This document shows, one piece after another, positions 45,089-53,940 of a stretch of 64,000 nt of DNA. Under the pieces are notes generated by a model that was given only the letters and a program-made list of their open reading frames with translations, was not told where the DNA came from and searched no databases. Every line of letters begins with the position of its first letter. The stretch's first letter is position 1. Position numbers and translations under genes: made by a program. The DNA is from Lachnospiraceae bacterium (GTDB lineage Bacteria; Bacillota; Clostridia; Lachnospirales; Lachnospiraceae): assembly GCA_030537145.1 (NCBI GenBank), contig JAUNON010000004.1:6513-70512 (forward strand). Reading direction: 5' to 3'.

Positions 45089-46405
45089 CTACTGCTTCAG
45101 ATAATCATTCACCGTCCTTTGGAGAATCTTCAGGCTGCTGTCAATGGACTTTCCGTTTTCCAGAATGGAACGGATCTCACTGTCCGCCAGAGACATGGCC
45201 TGCTCGTACTTTTTAAACTGCGGCTCAATATGGCCCTCTTCGATTACCCGGCCAAGAAGATTTCCGCTGATTACCGTATCTCCCTCTTCCATATCCTTCT
45301 GGACGATCCGCTCCATCTCCTCCGACTGCGTCACGTCCTTCAGCACGGAGGCGCCCTGGGAGTACCGGTAAATATCCGTCTGTATCGCTTCATCGTAGGT
45401 AAGCAGCTTCAAAAACTCCCACGCCAGCTTTTCATGCTTCGTGTTGGCACTGATACCCATCAGCAGCGCCCCCACCCGGGAGCTGTTTCCTCCCTGAGGG
45501 CCCGCCGGCATGGTAATGCAGTCCCACTGGAAATTGGCGTACCGCTTAATCTTATAGGGATAGGTTTTGTACGTCCGGTATTCCGCAAAGGTCAACGGCA
45601 TAAAAGCCACATTTCCGCCGTTAAAATCATCCTGTTCCACCTTCTGCCCCTGATTTAATTCATTTAACTGACAGACAAATTTCACAGCATCCGCCACCTC
45701 CGTATTGCTGAAGCTGGATTCCGTTCCCTTTTCTCCGAACAGCTCCACGCCATTGGAGTAGACTGCATCCGTCCAGTCATAATTGTATATGCCAAACTGA
45801 TCGATCAGCCCGTCCCCGTTCAGATCCCGTGTTACCCTGCTGCAGATGTGATACAATTCATCCCAGCTCCAGTCCTGATCCGGAATCTCAATATTTTCCT
45901 TCATCAAAAGCGTTTTATTTACAAACATCAGGGTCGGCACTGTCTCATAAGGCAGAGCGTACTGAGTATTCTCATACTGACCAATGGCCAGGGCGCTGGA
46001 AAAATATTTTCCGCTGTCAAAGTCCTGGTCCCGGGCCATCAGACTCTCCAGGTTTTTAATAATGCCCAGAGACGTAAACTGATTAAAATCCGTGCCCAGC
46101 ACCATAAACACATCCGGCACTTCCCCGCTTAAAATTTTTCTGGAAAACCATTCCGAATAATCCTCCTTGCGGACACCGCTGTAATAGTGAATTTTTACGC
46201 CGGGATGCTCCGCCTCAAAGCGCCGGATCGCCTCATCAATGATCACAAAGCTGTTGGCATTGGCCACCTCCCAGTTGCTGCCCGTAAACATACCGAATTC
46301 CAGCACAATTTCCCGGGGCCCGGCAGAGGAAACTGCCAGGACCAGAAGAAGCGCTGCCGCCGCAAGAATCGCCCCCGCCAGAAAGCCCTTATATCTCTTT
46401 TTCAT
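45089..46405 (-). CDS. Membrane-anchored extracellular solute-binding protein (family 1)
   Basis: 438 residues. The N-terminal hydrophobic segment (about 8-29) has no lipobox cysteine and no clear cleavage site, so it is probably a signal anchor. The body is a family-1 sugar-binding fold: FGMFTGSNWEVANANSFVIIDEAIRRFE, VPDVFMVLGTDFNQF, YALPYETVPTLMFVNKTLL. It starts 5 bases after the response-regulator gene, so it belongs to the two-component operon rather than to a transporter. It may act as a second sensor or bring sugar to the importer. Confidence 0.85.
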   Translation of the reverse strand: MKKRYKGFLAGAILAAAALLLVLAVSSAGPREIVLEFGMFTGSNWEVANANSFVIIDEAIRRFEAEHPGVKIHYYSGVRKEDYSEWFSRKILSGEVPDVFMVLGTDFNQFTSLGIIKNLESLMARDQDFDSGKYFSSALAIGQYENTQYALPYETVPTLMFVNKTLLMKENIEIPDQDWSWDELYHICSRVTRDLNGDGLIDQFGIYNYDWTDAVYSNGVELFGEKGTESSFSNTEVADAVKFVCQLNELNQGQKVEQDDFNGGNVAFMPLTFAEYRTYKTYPYKIKRYANFQWDCITMPAGPQGGNSSRVGALLMGISANTKHEKLAWEFLKLLTYDEAIQTDIYRYSQGASVLKDVTQSEEMERIVQKDMEEGDTVISGNLLGRVIEEGHIEPQFKKYEQAMSLADSEIRSILENGKSIDSSLKILQRTVNDYLKQ

Positions 46406-46410
46406 CCGTG

Positions 46411-47094
46411 TTATTTCTCCCCGTATTCTTCCTGTGCATACTGGGCCGCATTGGTCTGTATGGCCCAGATGGCAAGCTGGGTTCGGTCTCTGAGGTTCAG
46501 CTTATTCAAAATCCCGCTGAGATAATTCCGAACCGTCCCTTCTGACAGCTTTACCGCTTCTGCGATTTCCTTGTTGGCCGCCCCGGTGGCTACCTGGGCG
46601 ATGATCTTCCATTCCGTCCGGGAAAGCTGCTCCGCATCTTTATTTCCCACGGAAATCACATAATCCGCCTGCGCCATCTGCGAAAACAGCTTCAGCACCT
46701 TGGTTGCAATATCCGGGTTAATCATGGCCTTTCCGCTGTAAACAGTCCGGATGGCATTTTCCAGCTGGTCCATGGAAATTCCCTTCAGCAGATACCCGCT
46801 GGCTCCGTATTTCAAAGCGTTATACACATATTCATCATCGTCAAAGGTAGTCAGGATGATAATCTTGATATCCGGATACTGGTCCTTAATAATCTTGGTG
46901 CACTGCACCCCGTCCATTTTCGGCATACGCACATCCATCAGAATCACATCCGGCCTTTGCCTGCGTATGCTTGTAATTACCGCCTGGCCGTCTGCCACCG
47001 CATCCGTTACCGTAATTTCTTCTTTTGTGTTCAAAACGATCTGCAGGCTCTGACGGATCAACTCCTGATCATCTGCGATCAATACTTTAATCAT
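46411..47094 (-). CDS. Response regulator, NarL/LuxR type
   Basis: 227 residues. The receiver domain has the phosphorylated Asp54 in VILMDVRMPKMDG, the acidic pocket ADDQ at 7-10 and Lys in LKGISMDQ (about 107). The LuxR-type helix-turn-helix (about 160-215) includes GAANKEIAEAVKLSEGTVRNYLSGILNKL. Translation is coupled to the kinase by an 8-base overlap. Probably activates the ribose-type transport promoter, though no site was identified. Confidence 0.96.
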   Translation of the reverse strand: MIKVLIADDQELIRQSLQIVLNTKEEITVTDAVADGQAVITSIRRQRPDVILMDVRMPKMDGVQCTKIIKDQYPDIKIIILTTFDDDEYVYNALKYGASGYLLKGISMDQLENAIRTVYSGKAMINPDIATKVLKLFSQMAQADYVISVGNKDAEQLSRTEWKIIAQVATGAANKEIAEAVKLSEGTVRNYLSGILNKLNLRDRTQLAIWAIQTNAAQYAQEEYGEK

Positions 47095-48397
47095 AATTCT
47101 CCCCCCATCTTATCGGAATGCGCGCCGTTACCGTAAAGCCATTTCTTCCGTCAAAAGCAACGGTTCCCTGCAGCATTTCGATTCTTTCCTTTATATGCTT
47201 TGTTCCAAAGCCGCTTTTCATATCCTTGCAGCCCTTTCCGTTATCCCGAATCACAAGGCAGATTTCCCCCTCCTCTTTTTTCATGGAGATCCAGATTTTT
47301 TTTGCTTCTCCATGGCGGACCGCATTGGTAATGCTCTCCTGAATCACACGGTAGATCGCATTCTCCTCATCTTCATCAAACTTCAGACACTGCTCGTCCG
47401 TCTCAAAAAAAATCTGCACATCGGACATCTGACTCATATCTGTTATCATTTTCCGGACAGCCACCTCCAGGCTAAGCCGTTCCAGCGCATCCGGACGCAG
47501 CTCGTTTACCGAACGCCGGATATCCCGGATCCCCTCGCGGCTCACATCCGACAGCTTCCCTAGCTGCGCCTTGGTCAGCTCCGGATTGCTGTCAATCAGA
47601 GCCAGACAGGCATCGATGCCCATGGCAATTCCCGTAAGGGTATGCCCCAGGGTATCATGGATCTCTCTTGCCAATCGGTTTCTCTCCCGGGTCTGGGCCA
47701 TCCGCTCACTCATATCCGCATATTCCTGAAGCTGTTCATTCGCCTTTTGTATCTCGCGGTACAGCATATTGACCTCTTCAATCGTTCCCCGCTGTACGTT
47801 GATCACGTAAATACAATATACAATAAACAGGATAATGCTCAGTGAATTCATAATATTATAAGCGCTGAGCAGATACTGCTGCGTAGTACTCGAATAGTAA
47901 TGAACATAATCCGAAAAATTGTACAGAGGCATATTAATAGAAAGTACGCTGTAATCTGCCACAAGATAGCCGGATATTGCCATCACAACAAAAAGAAGCC
48001 GCAGCTTCCTGTCCTTGGAATAAGCGATGGTATAGGCGAATACCAGCAGCAAAAGGCCGTTGTAATTAAAATCCAGACAGTAAATAATAGCAATACACAG
48101 TCCAAAATCCAGCGCCAGACTGGCAATGTTCCACCAGCCGGGCAGCATCCTCCCCATCTGGCGGGTAATAAAAGAAACTGCCAGAAGAGCCATCAGCACC
48201 ATGCAGATAATCAGATTTTTCCTGGGATTTACCGGGATGGTCTCTACACTGTCCAGAAAGACCCTGGCATCGTAATGAGACCGGATCAGCTCTGAAGTAC
48301 TGTAGATCACGATGCTGATAAAAGCAACCGCCAGAAAATTGACTGCAAGCAGGGCTCCCTGGAAGGTTACAACATAACGTTCTTTTCCATTGTCCAT
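47087..48397 (-). CDS. Membrane sensor histidine kinase (HisKA_3, NarX-like)
   Basis: 436 residues with the start at 48397, chosen because AGGAGG lies 7 bases upstream; an ORF start seven codons earlier has no support. Six hydrophobic segments (about 11-33, 61-78, 88-108, 112-127, 134-148, 182-200) leave two short outer loops (34-60 and 149-180) and no large ligand domain. The phospho-accepting His247 is in LAREIHDTLGHTLTGIAMGI. The ATP lid is in VIRDNGKGCKDMKSGFGTKHI. Signal detection probably needs a partner, most likely the anchored binding protein next to it. Confidence 0.93.
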   Translation of the reverse strand: MDNGKERYVVTFQGALLAVNFLAVAFISIVIYSTSELIRSHYDARVFLDSVETIPVNPRKNLIICMVLMALLAVSFITRQMGRMLPGWWNIASLALDFGLCIAIIYCLDFNYNGLLLLVFAYTIAYSKDRKLRLLFVVMAISGYLVADYSVLSINMPLYNFSDYVHYYSSTTQQYLLSAYNIMNSLSIILFIVYCIYVINVQRGTIEEVNMLYREIQKANEQLQEYADMSERMAQTRERNRLAREIHDTLGHTLTGIAMGIDACLALIDSNPELTKAQLGKLSDVSREGIRDIRRSVNELRPDALERLSLEVAVRKMITDMSQMSDVQIFFETDEQCLKFDEDEENAIYRVIQESITNAVRHGEAKKIWISMKKEEGEICLVIRDNGKGCKDMKSGFGTKHIKERIEMLQGTVAFDGRNGFTVTARIPIRWGENYD

Positions 48398-48408
48398 CCT
48401 TCTTCCTC

Positions 48409-49353
48409 CTACTGCCACACTTCCACTTCGTAATGATCCAGATTCTCCACGTTAATCATATAGGGCTCGATACTGATATAGGGTTCAATCTCCTCTCCGT
48501 TCAGGTATTCATATGCCTTCTCCGCCGCAATCGTCCCGATCGTTCTAGGACTCTGCGCACTGGTACCCGTCACATACCCCAGCTCCAGCATGGCCTTAAA
48601 ATCCGGCGAACCGTCGATACCGTAAATCAAAATCCCTTCCTCCATATGCGCCTGCTGCAATGCGGCCAGCGCCCCCAGCGCCGTAGGATCATTTCCTCCC
48701 AGAACCACATTAAACGGAACCTCCAGCTTTAAAAATTCACTCACTCTATCTGCCGATACCTCAAACTCTCCATCGCAGACGCTCTGATAGACTACCATAT
48801 AATTGTCGTTTCCCTGTATGGTATCCAAAAAACCCTGAACCCGGTCGCAAATGGAGCTTTGAATCGGATTGTTCAGAATTACGATCCTGGCACTATCCAC
48901 CCGTTTCATCATATCCTGGGCGCAGAGCACTCCCGCCTTATAATTGTCTGTCTCAATAATCGCTGTCACATATTCCGTGTCCTTCACCACCGTATCAATA
49001 TCGATCACCGTAACACCGGCCTTTCTGCAGGCTTCCAGCGCCGGACGCACCGCCTCCAGATCCACCGGATTTAAAAACAGGATCTCAATTCCCTCATCAA
49101 TCATTTCCAGGATCTGGCTGTTTTGTTTTTCCTGATCCTGGCTTGGGTCTCTGGAGATCAAAATATCTCCGTTCCCTTCCACCACCTCTTCAATGGCTTC
49201 ATGAAGCACATCAAAAAAGGGGTTGTTCCGGGTCATATAAGTAGCGCCAAGGATTCTCGGCATATGTACTTCACTGGGATGCAGGTGCCGGACCAGACCT
49301 GCCAGCAGGAGAAAGGCGGTCACGATCCCCATTGGTATAAAATATTTTCTCAT
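48409..49353 (-). CDS. Membrane-anchored sugar-binding protein, sensor paralogue of the ribose-type binding protein
   Basis: 314 residues. The N-terminus (6-22) is a single hydrophobic helix without a lipobox cysteine or clear cleavage site. The rest is a type 1 periplasmic-binding fold. The transporter protein at 43945-44877 is closely similar: NPFFDVLHEAIEEVVEGNGD, FLNPVDLEA, VLGGNDPTALGALAA, YGIDGSPDFKAMLE, GTSAQSPRTIGT. First gene of the kinase operon, whose ribosome-binding site overlaps its stop codon. No transporter is needed for such a copy, so a sensory role is inferred. Confidence 0.9.
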   Translation of the reverse strand: MRKYFIPMGIVTAFLLLAGLVRHLHPSEVHMPRILGATYMTRNNPFFDVLHEAIEEVVEGNGDILISRDPSQDQEKQNSQILEMIDEGIEILFLNPVDLEAVRPALEACRKAGVTVIDIDTVVKDTEYVTAIIETDNYKAGVLCAQDMMKRVDSARIVILNNPIQSSICDRVQGFLDTIQGNDNYMVVYQSVCDGEFEVSADRVSEFLKLEVPFNVVLGGNDPTALGALAALQQAHMEEGILIYGIDGSPDFKAMLELGYVTGTSAQSPRTIGTIAAEKAYEYLNGEEIEPYISIEPYMINVENLDHYEVEVWQ

Positions 49354-49458
49354 ATCGTACCCTCAACTTTTTCTGTGAACGGAATGTCAGCGGATTACTC
49401 TTTGCTTCCTTCCTCCGCAATTCCAAGATTATTATACACCATAATCCTCTGCCTTCCA

Positions 49459-50043
49459 TCATAAAAAATCAATCTTTTCCACTTCCATGATGCTGCGGCT
49501 TCTGCCGCAGGCAGTCAGGGTAAAACGGTCTGTCTGCAGCTCCAGAAATTGGCATTCCTCCCTGCTTACCGCCTCCGGCCCGGTCACACACAGCTTACGC
49601 AGGTCCTGGCGCAGGCCGGTTCCCTTGTATTTCAGATAGCTTTCCTTCCTGCTCCAGATCCGGTTCAGCCAGGCCTGCCGCTCCAAAGGATCCTCCATCC
49701 TACCCAGCAGCTCCAATTCCCGGGGATGACACACCCGTTTTGCCAGGGAATCCTTCCAGGGAAAACGCCGTTCCACATCCACCCCCACCGGCTCCGGGCC
49801 GATGATGCAGGCCACACACACCGGGCAGTGGCTGATATTAAAGTGTATCTGGGGATAGTCCTTCAGATACGGCTTCCCAAGCTTTGTGCGCCCATATTCC
49901 GGCCGTTCCAGATGCAGCCCGGGATACTCCTGACAAGAATAATTTCTCCTCAGCATATCCTCCAATAAGAAATAAGCCAGGCTATGCTGGCTTATCTTTT
50001 CCGTTGACTTTTCACAATAGTATATTTTTAAATTATGGTTCAA
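49459..50043 (-). CDS. 4'-phosphopantetheinyl transferase (Sfp type)
   Basis: Transfers phosphopantetheine from CoA to carrier proteins. 194 residues. The Mg-binding Asp89/Glu91 are in VGVDVERRF, and the conserved WSRKESYLKYKG (about 130-141) completes the active site. Sfp-type rather than AcpS. No carrier protein or polyketide/peptide synthase gene lies in this window. TTG start, overlapping the last codons of sigK by 11 bases. Confidence 0.92.
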   Translation of the reverse strand: MNHNLKIYYCEKSTEKISQHSLAYFLLEDMLRRNYSCQEYPGLHLERPEYGRTKLGKPYLKDYPQIHFNISHCPVCVACIIGPEPVGVDVERRFPWKDSLAKRVCHPRELELLGRMEDPLERQAWLNRIWSRKESYLKYKGTGLRQDLRKLCVTGPEAVSREECQFLELQTDRFTLTACGRSRSIMEVEKIDFL

Positions 50044-50656
50044 AGCACTCCCTCAGCTTCCTTAATGCGTTTTTTTCTATCCGGGAGACATAAGACCGGC
50101 TGATCCCCAGCTTCTGTGCGATTTCCCGCTGGGTCATTTCCCTGCGTCCGCCCAGCCCATACCGCACTGCAATCACTTCCTGCTCCCTCTGGTCCAATAC
50201 CTTTTCCAGATTCTCATACAGGGTTCTGGAATTTTTCCGCAGCTCCAGCTCATCCAGGATATCTACCGGTTCACTTTCCAGAATATCCATCAGGCGGAGC
50301 TCCCGCCCCTCCTGATCCACGCCGATCTTTTCGTAGATGGACACCTCCCGGCTCTGCTTCTTCTTCACCCGCATCATCATCAGCAGTTCATTTTCAATGC
50401 ACCTGGCCGCATATGCAGCCAGACGATTATTCTTCTCACAATCGAAGGTAGACACTGCTTTAATCAATCCGATAATCCCAATGGAAATCAAATCGTCCTG
50501 ATCCGTATCGGCCCCCTGATATTTTCGTGCCACATGGGCTACCAGCCGCAGATTGCGCTCGATCAAAATATTTCTGGCTTCCACATCACCCTCTTTGTAC
50601 TTCTGAAGGTAATGCTTTTCCTCTTCCGGAGACAGCGGCTTTGGGAAAGTTTTCAA
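50033..50656 (-). CDS. sigK: Sporulation sigma factor SigK
   Basis: Late mother-cell sigma factor for coat and cortex genes. 207 residues. Region 2 contains LVAHVARKYQ and DLISIGIIGLIKAVSTFD (about 36-70), and region 4 has MTQREIAQKLGISRSYVSRIEKNALRKL. It begins at KTFPKPLSPEEE, so the roughly 20-residue pro-peptide of Bacillus pro-SigK is absent, as in C. difficile. The gene is whole, not split by a skin element. Starts with TTG behind GAGGTG. Confidence 0.93.
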   Translation of the reverse strand: MKTFPKPLSPEEEKHYLQKYKEGDVEARNILIERNLRLVAHVARKYQGADTDQDDLISIGIIGLIKAVSTFDCEKNNRLAAYAARCIENELLMMMRVKKKQSREVSIYEKIGVDQEGRELRLMDILESEPVDILDELELRKNSRTLYENLEKVLDQREQEVIAVRYGLGGRREMTQREIAQKLGISRSYVSRIEKNALRKLRECFEP

Positions 50657-50721
50657 AAAGCACCTCGAAGGGGTTTTATTTTATTCTATGACACCCGCCC
50701 TTCAATCGTGCCTGTTCGATT

Positions 50722-52509
50722 TTATTCTTCGTTTAAGACCTTCAGCGGATCATAATACTGCTGCTTATAATATGTAAACAATGCCCGATACTCCTCTGAG
50801 CTTCCCGTATGCATCCTCTGGGCAGTCTCGTGCTTATCCGTAAAGTAATCTCCGCTGATTCGCTGGATCACATAAATCGCAATACTGGAGCAGTGGTCTG
50901 AAATACGTTCCATACTCGTCAGTATCTCCAGGAAGGAAATACCCGCCTGCACACCGCAGGTTCCGTTTTGCAGACGGTCGATATGATGGTTCTTCAGCAT
51001 CTCCTTGATGCCATCGATTACCTCCTCCAGAGGCTCCACCCGGTAGGCCGCCGTAATGTCCTCATTCCGGAATGCGTTTACGGTAATATCCAGAATCCTG
51101 GTAGCCGCATCCGAAAGCATTTTCAGCTCCCGCAGCCCTTCCACGGTAAAGCTGATGTTCTGCTCCTTATTATACTGGCCCACCTCCGCAATATTGATAC
51201 AATGATCGCCGATTCGCTCAAAATCTCCCACACAATGGAGCATCTCACTGGACAGACGGTTCTCTGTCTTGCTGATACTCTGGGCATTTACCTTTACCAG
51301 ATAATCTCCCAATGCCGTTTCCGCTTTATCCAGGAACATTTCATTCTGCTCCAGCTTTTCAAACAGCTTTTCGTCATACCGCACGGAAAGCTCAATGGCC
51401 ATCTGCAGGTTTTCCTGCACGGTCTCGCCCATAGCCTGCACCACTTTTTTACACTGATCCAGCGCCAGTGCAGGTGTTTTCTCAAAGATAGGATCCAGCA
51501 AAGCCAGGGTAGTATCCATCCGGCTGGGCGCATCGTCCTTGATGATCCTTCCCGCCGCCCGGTCCAGCGCCTTTGTAAAGGGGAACATAATCAGGCTCAT
51601 CGCAATATTAAAGAAGCTGTGGAAGTTGGCGATGTCGCCTCTGCTCATCACCGAACCCCAGAACGGAAAGCCCGCCAGAGCCTGAAAACCGTAAATACCC
51701 ACCAAAAACAGGACGCCGGTAATACAGTTCATCAGAATATCCACACAGACGACCCGTTTCGCCTTTTTATTCGTGCCGATACTGGCCAGCACCACCGGAA
51801 CACACTTACCGATATTCTGACCGATAACAATGGGCGCCGCCATAGAAAAAGTCACCGTACCTGTAGAGGCCAGCGCCTGCAAAATACCTACGGATGCAGA
51901 GGAGCTTTGCAGAATCGTGGTGACAAGAATACCAAGCAAAACCGCCAGAAAGGGATTCCGGAACATCACAAACAGATTCATAAACTGCTCCGAATCCTTC
52001 AGAGGCTCCAGCGCTGCCTCCATGGTAGACATCCCCACAAACAGAATACCAAAGCCTACAAAAATCGATGCAATGCCTCTTGTTTTCTTTTTCTTGGAAC
52101 AAAGCAGCACAAAAGCCCCGATCATCACCAGCGCCGGGGCAAATGAGGAAGGCTTCAGCAAAGAAAGCAGGGATCCGCCCGTTCCGCCCACGTCTGCCAG
52201 GCGAAGGATCTGCGCCGTTACCGTAGTACCGATATTCGCTCCCATCATCACCGGAATCGCCTGTACCAGCTTCATAATCCCCGCATTCACAAAACCCACC
52301 AGCATGATCGTGGTAGCGCCGGAACTCTGGATCACCGCCGTCACGCCGGTTCCCAGCAGGAAGGCCTTCAGCTTGCTGTTTGTCAGCCGCTCCAACGTCC
52401 GCTCCAGACTGCCTCCGGCAATCTGCTGCAGCGATGAACTCAAAAGATTCATACCGTACAAAAACAGACCTATACCGCCCATCAGCGACAATATCATTTG
52501 CATATTCAT
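50722..52509 (-). CDS. Na/phosphate cotransporter family protein with PhoU-like C-terminus
   Basis: 595 residues. The N-terminal part (about 1-315) has eight or more membrane segments with two related QSSGATT/QSSSASV motifs, the mark of Na/Pi cotransporters. The C-terminal 230 residues are a helical PhoU-like domain with paired FERIGDHCINIAE and MERISDHCSSIAI motifs. The start at 52509 follows AGGAGG. Imports phosphate or related anions, though this rests on family only. Confidence 0.92.
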   Translation of the reverse strand: MNMQMILSLMGGIGLFLYGMNLLSSSLQQIAGGSLERTLERLTNSKLKAFLLGTGVTAVIQSSGATTIMLVGFVNAGIMKLVQAIPVMMGANIGTTVTAQILRLADVGGTGGSLLSLLKPSSFAPALVMIGAFVLLCSKKKKTRGIASIFVGFGILFVGMSTMEAALEPLKDSEQFMNLFVMFRNPFLAVLLGILVTTILQSSSASVGILQALASTGTVTFSMAAPIVIGQNIGKCVPVVLASIGTNKKAKRVVCVDILMNCITGVLFLVGIYGFQALAGFPFWGSVMSRGDIANFHSFFNIAMSLIMFPFTKALDRAAGRIIKDDAPSRMDTTLALLDPIFEKTPALALDQCKKVVQAMGETVQENLQMAIELSVRYDEKLFEKLEQNEMFLDKAETALGDYLVKVNAQSISKTENRLSSEMLHCVGDFERIGDHCINIAEVGQYNKEQNISFTVEGLRELKMLSDAATRILDITVNAFRNEDITAAYRVEPLEEVIDGIKEMLKNHHIDRLQNGTCGVQAGISFLEILTSMERISDHCSSIAIYVIQRISGDYFTDKHETAQRMHTGSSEEYRALFTYYKQQYYDPLKVLNEE

Positions 52510-52574
52510 ACTATCCTCCTGCAACCCCGTCACATAGTATATCCTTTTTACACGGATTTTACCCCGTCCTTCTT

Positions 52575-52603
52575 AATATAACATACATGCTGTAAAAAGT
52601 TAA
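52575..52603 (-). promoter_or_regulatory. Promoter of the Na/phosphate cotransporter gene
   Basis: Minus-strand -35 TTAACT (52598-52603), 17-bp spacer, -10 TATATT (52575-52580). Confidence 0.65.
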
Positions 52604-52616
52604 GGAGAAAATATAT

Positions 52617-53858
52617 CTATTCTTTTTTTCTCAGGATATCATACACCTTCGGGGCAGGGGAGCCCTGCGCCTCCGCTTTGAGTTTCACAAATAGCTTCTG
52701 CTTCGGATGCGGTGCGCTCTCCATCCGGTTTCCTTCCTCATCCCGGATCTCCTCCACCGTCACCTCCACATTCTGTCCGTCCGGCTTCATGATCTCAATC
52801 CGCTGGCCTGTCAGGAATTTATTCCTCTGCTCGATCCGGCAGAAGCCTTCCGGCGTAATCTCCTCCACGATTCCCAGGTAAGTATATTCCTTCACATACG
52901 TATTACTGTCATAAATCTGCGCTTCCTGATCCGGTTTTCCGTAAAAGAAGCCCGTTGTAAATTGACGGTAGGTGCAGTTGGAAATCTGATTCCTGTACCA
53001 GTCCATATTCTGCCGGTACAGCTTTGGATCCTTCTGATAATCATCGATCGCTTTCCGGTAGGTCCTTGCCACAGTGGCCACATAAAGCGCCGTTTTCATC
53101 CTGCCCTCGATCTTCAGGCTGTCGATCCCCGCCGCCAGCAGGTCCGGAATATGCTCAATCATGCAAAGATCCTTAGAATTAAAAATGTAGGTTCCCCGCT
53201 CATTTTCATATACGGGCATATACTCTCCCGGCCTGGTCTCCTCCACGATCGAATACTTCCACCGGCAGGGATGGGTACAGGCGCCCTGGTTGGCATCCCG
53301 TCCTGTCAGGAAATTGCTCAGCAGGCAGCGCCCGGAATAGGAAATGCACATGGCCCCATGAACAAAAGCCTCGATCTCCAGGTCCTCCGGAATATGCTCC
53401 CGGATTTTACGGATCTCCGCCAGGGAAAGCTCCCGGCCGCAGACCACCCGTTTTGCTCCCAGCTCATGCCAGAACCGGAAGGTTTCGTAATTTACGTTAT
53501 TGGCCTGGGTACTGATGTGACGCTCAATCTCCGGACATACCCGCTTCGCGATCTGAAAGATCCCCGGATCTGCAATGATCAGCCCATCCGGTCCAAGCTC
53601 TTTCAGCTCCTCAAAATAGGCCTCTGCCCCCTCCAGATCCTCATTATGAGCCAGTATATTGGCCGTCACATAAACCTTCACCCCGTGATCATGGGCAAAC
53701 GTAATGCCTTCCTTCATCTCTTCCATGGAAAAATTCTTTGCTTTGGCCCGAAGCCCAAAGGCCTGGCCGCCGATATATACCGCATCTGCACCAAAGATCA
53801 CGGCTGTTTTCAGCACCTCCAGGCAGCTTGCCGGTATCAATAATTCCGGATGTCTCAT
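52617..53858 (-). CDS. Peptidase U32-family protein, likely tRNA hydroxylation protein (TrhP-like)
   Basis: 413 residues. Named as a collagenase family, but its members in E. coli and B. subtilis (TrhP, YrrN/YrrO) are needed for 5-hydroxyuridine at the tRNA wobble base. It has the barrel start ELLIPASCLEVLKTAVIFGADAVYIGG and the cysteine-rich cluster in FVHGAMCISYSGRCLLSN with HPCRWKY (about 168-205), the likely iron-sulfur site. The C-terminal region has the RIEQRNKFLTGQRIEI domain. The adjacent methyltransferase fits the next step of that pathway. Confidence 0.9.
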   Translation of the reverse strand: MRHPELLIPASCLEVLKTAVIFGADAVYIGGQAFGLRAKAKNFSMEEMKEGITFAHDHGVKVYVTANILAHNEDLEGAEAYFEELKELGPDGLIIADPGIFQIAKRVCPEIERHISTQANNVNYETFRFWHELGAKRVVCGRELSLAEIRKIREHIPEDLEIEAFVHGAMCISYSGRCLLSNFLTGRDANQGACTHPCRWKYSIVEETRPGEYMPVYENERGTYIFNSKDLCMIEHIPDLLAAGIDSLKIEGRMKTALYVATVARTYRKAIDDYQKDPKLYRQNMDWYRNQISNCTYRQFTTGFFYGKPDQEAQIYDSNTYVKEYTYLGIVEEITPEGFCRIEQRNKFLTGQRIEIMKPDGQNVEVTVEEIRDEEGNRMESAPHPKQKLFVKLKAEAQGSPAPKVYDILRKKE

Positions 53859-53940
53859 GCTCTCTCAACCTTTCTTTTCCGTATCCCCTCCGGCAAAAAG
53901 CTTTGCACGCAGAAGGAATTTTCAGTCCCATGCCGCCGCA

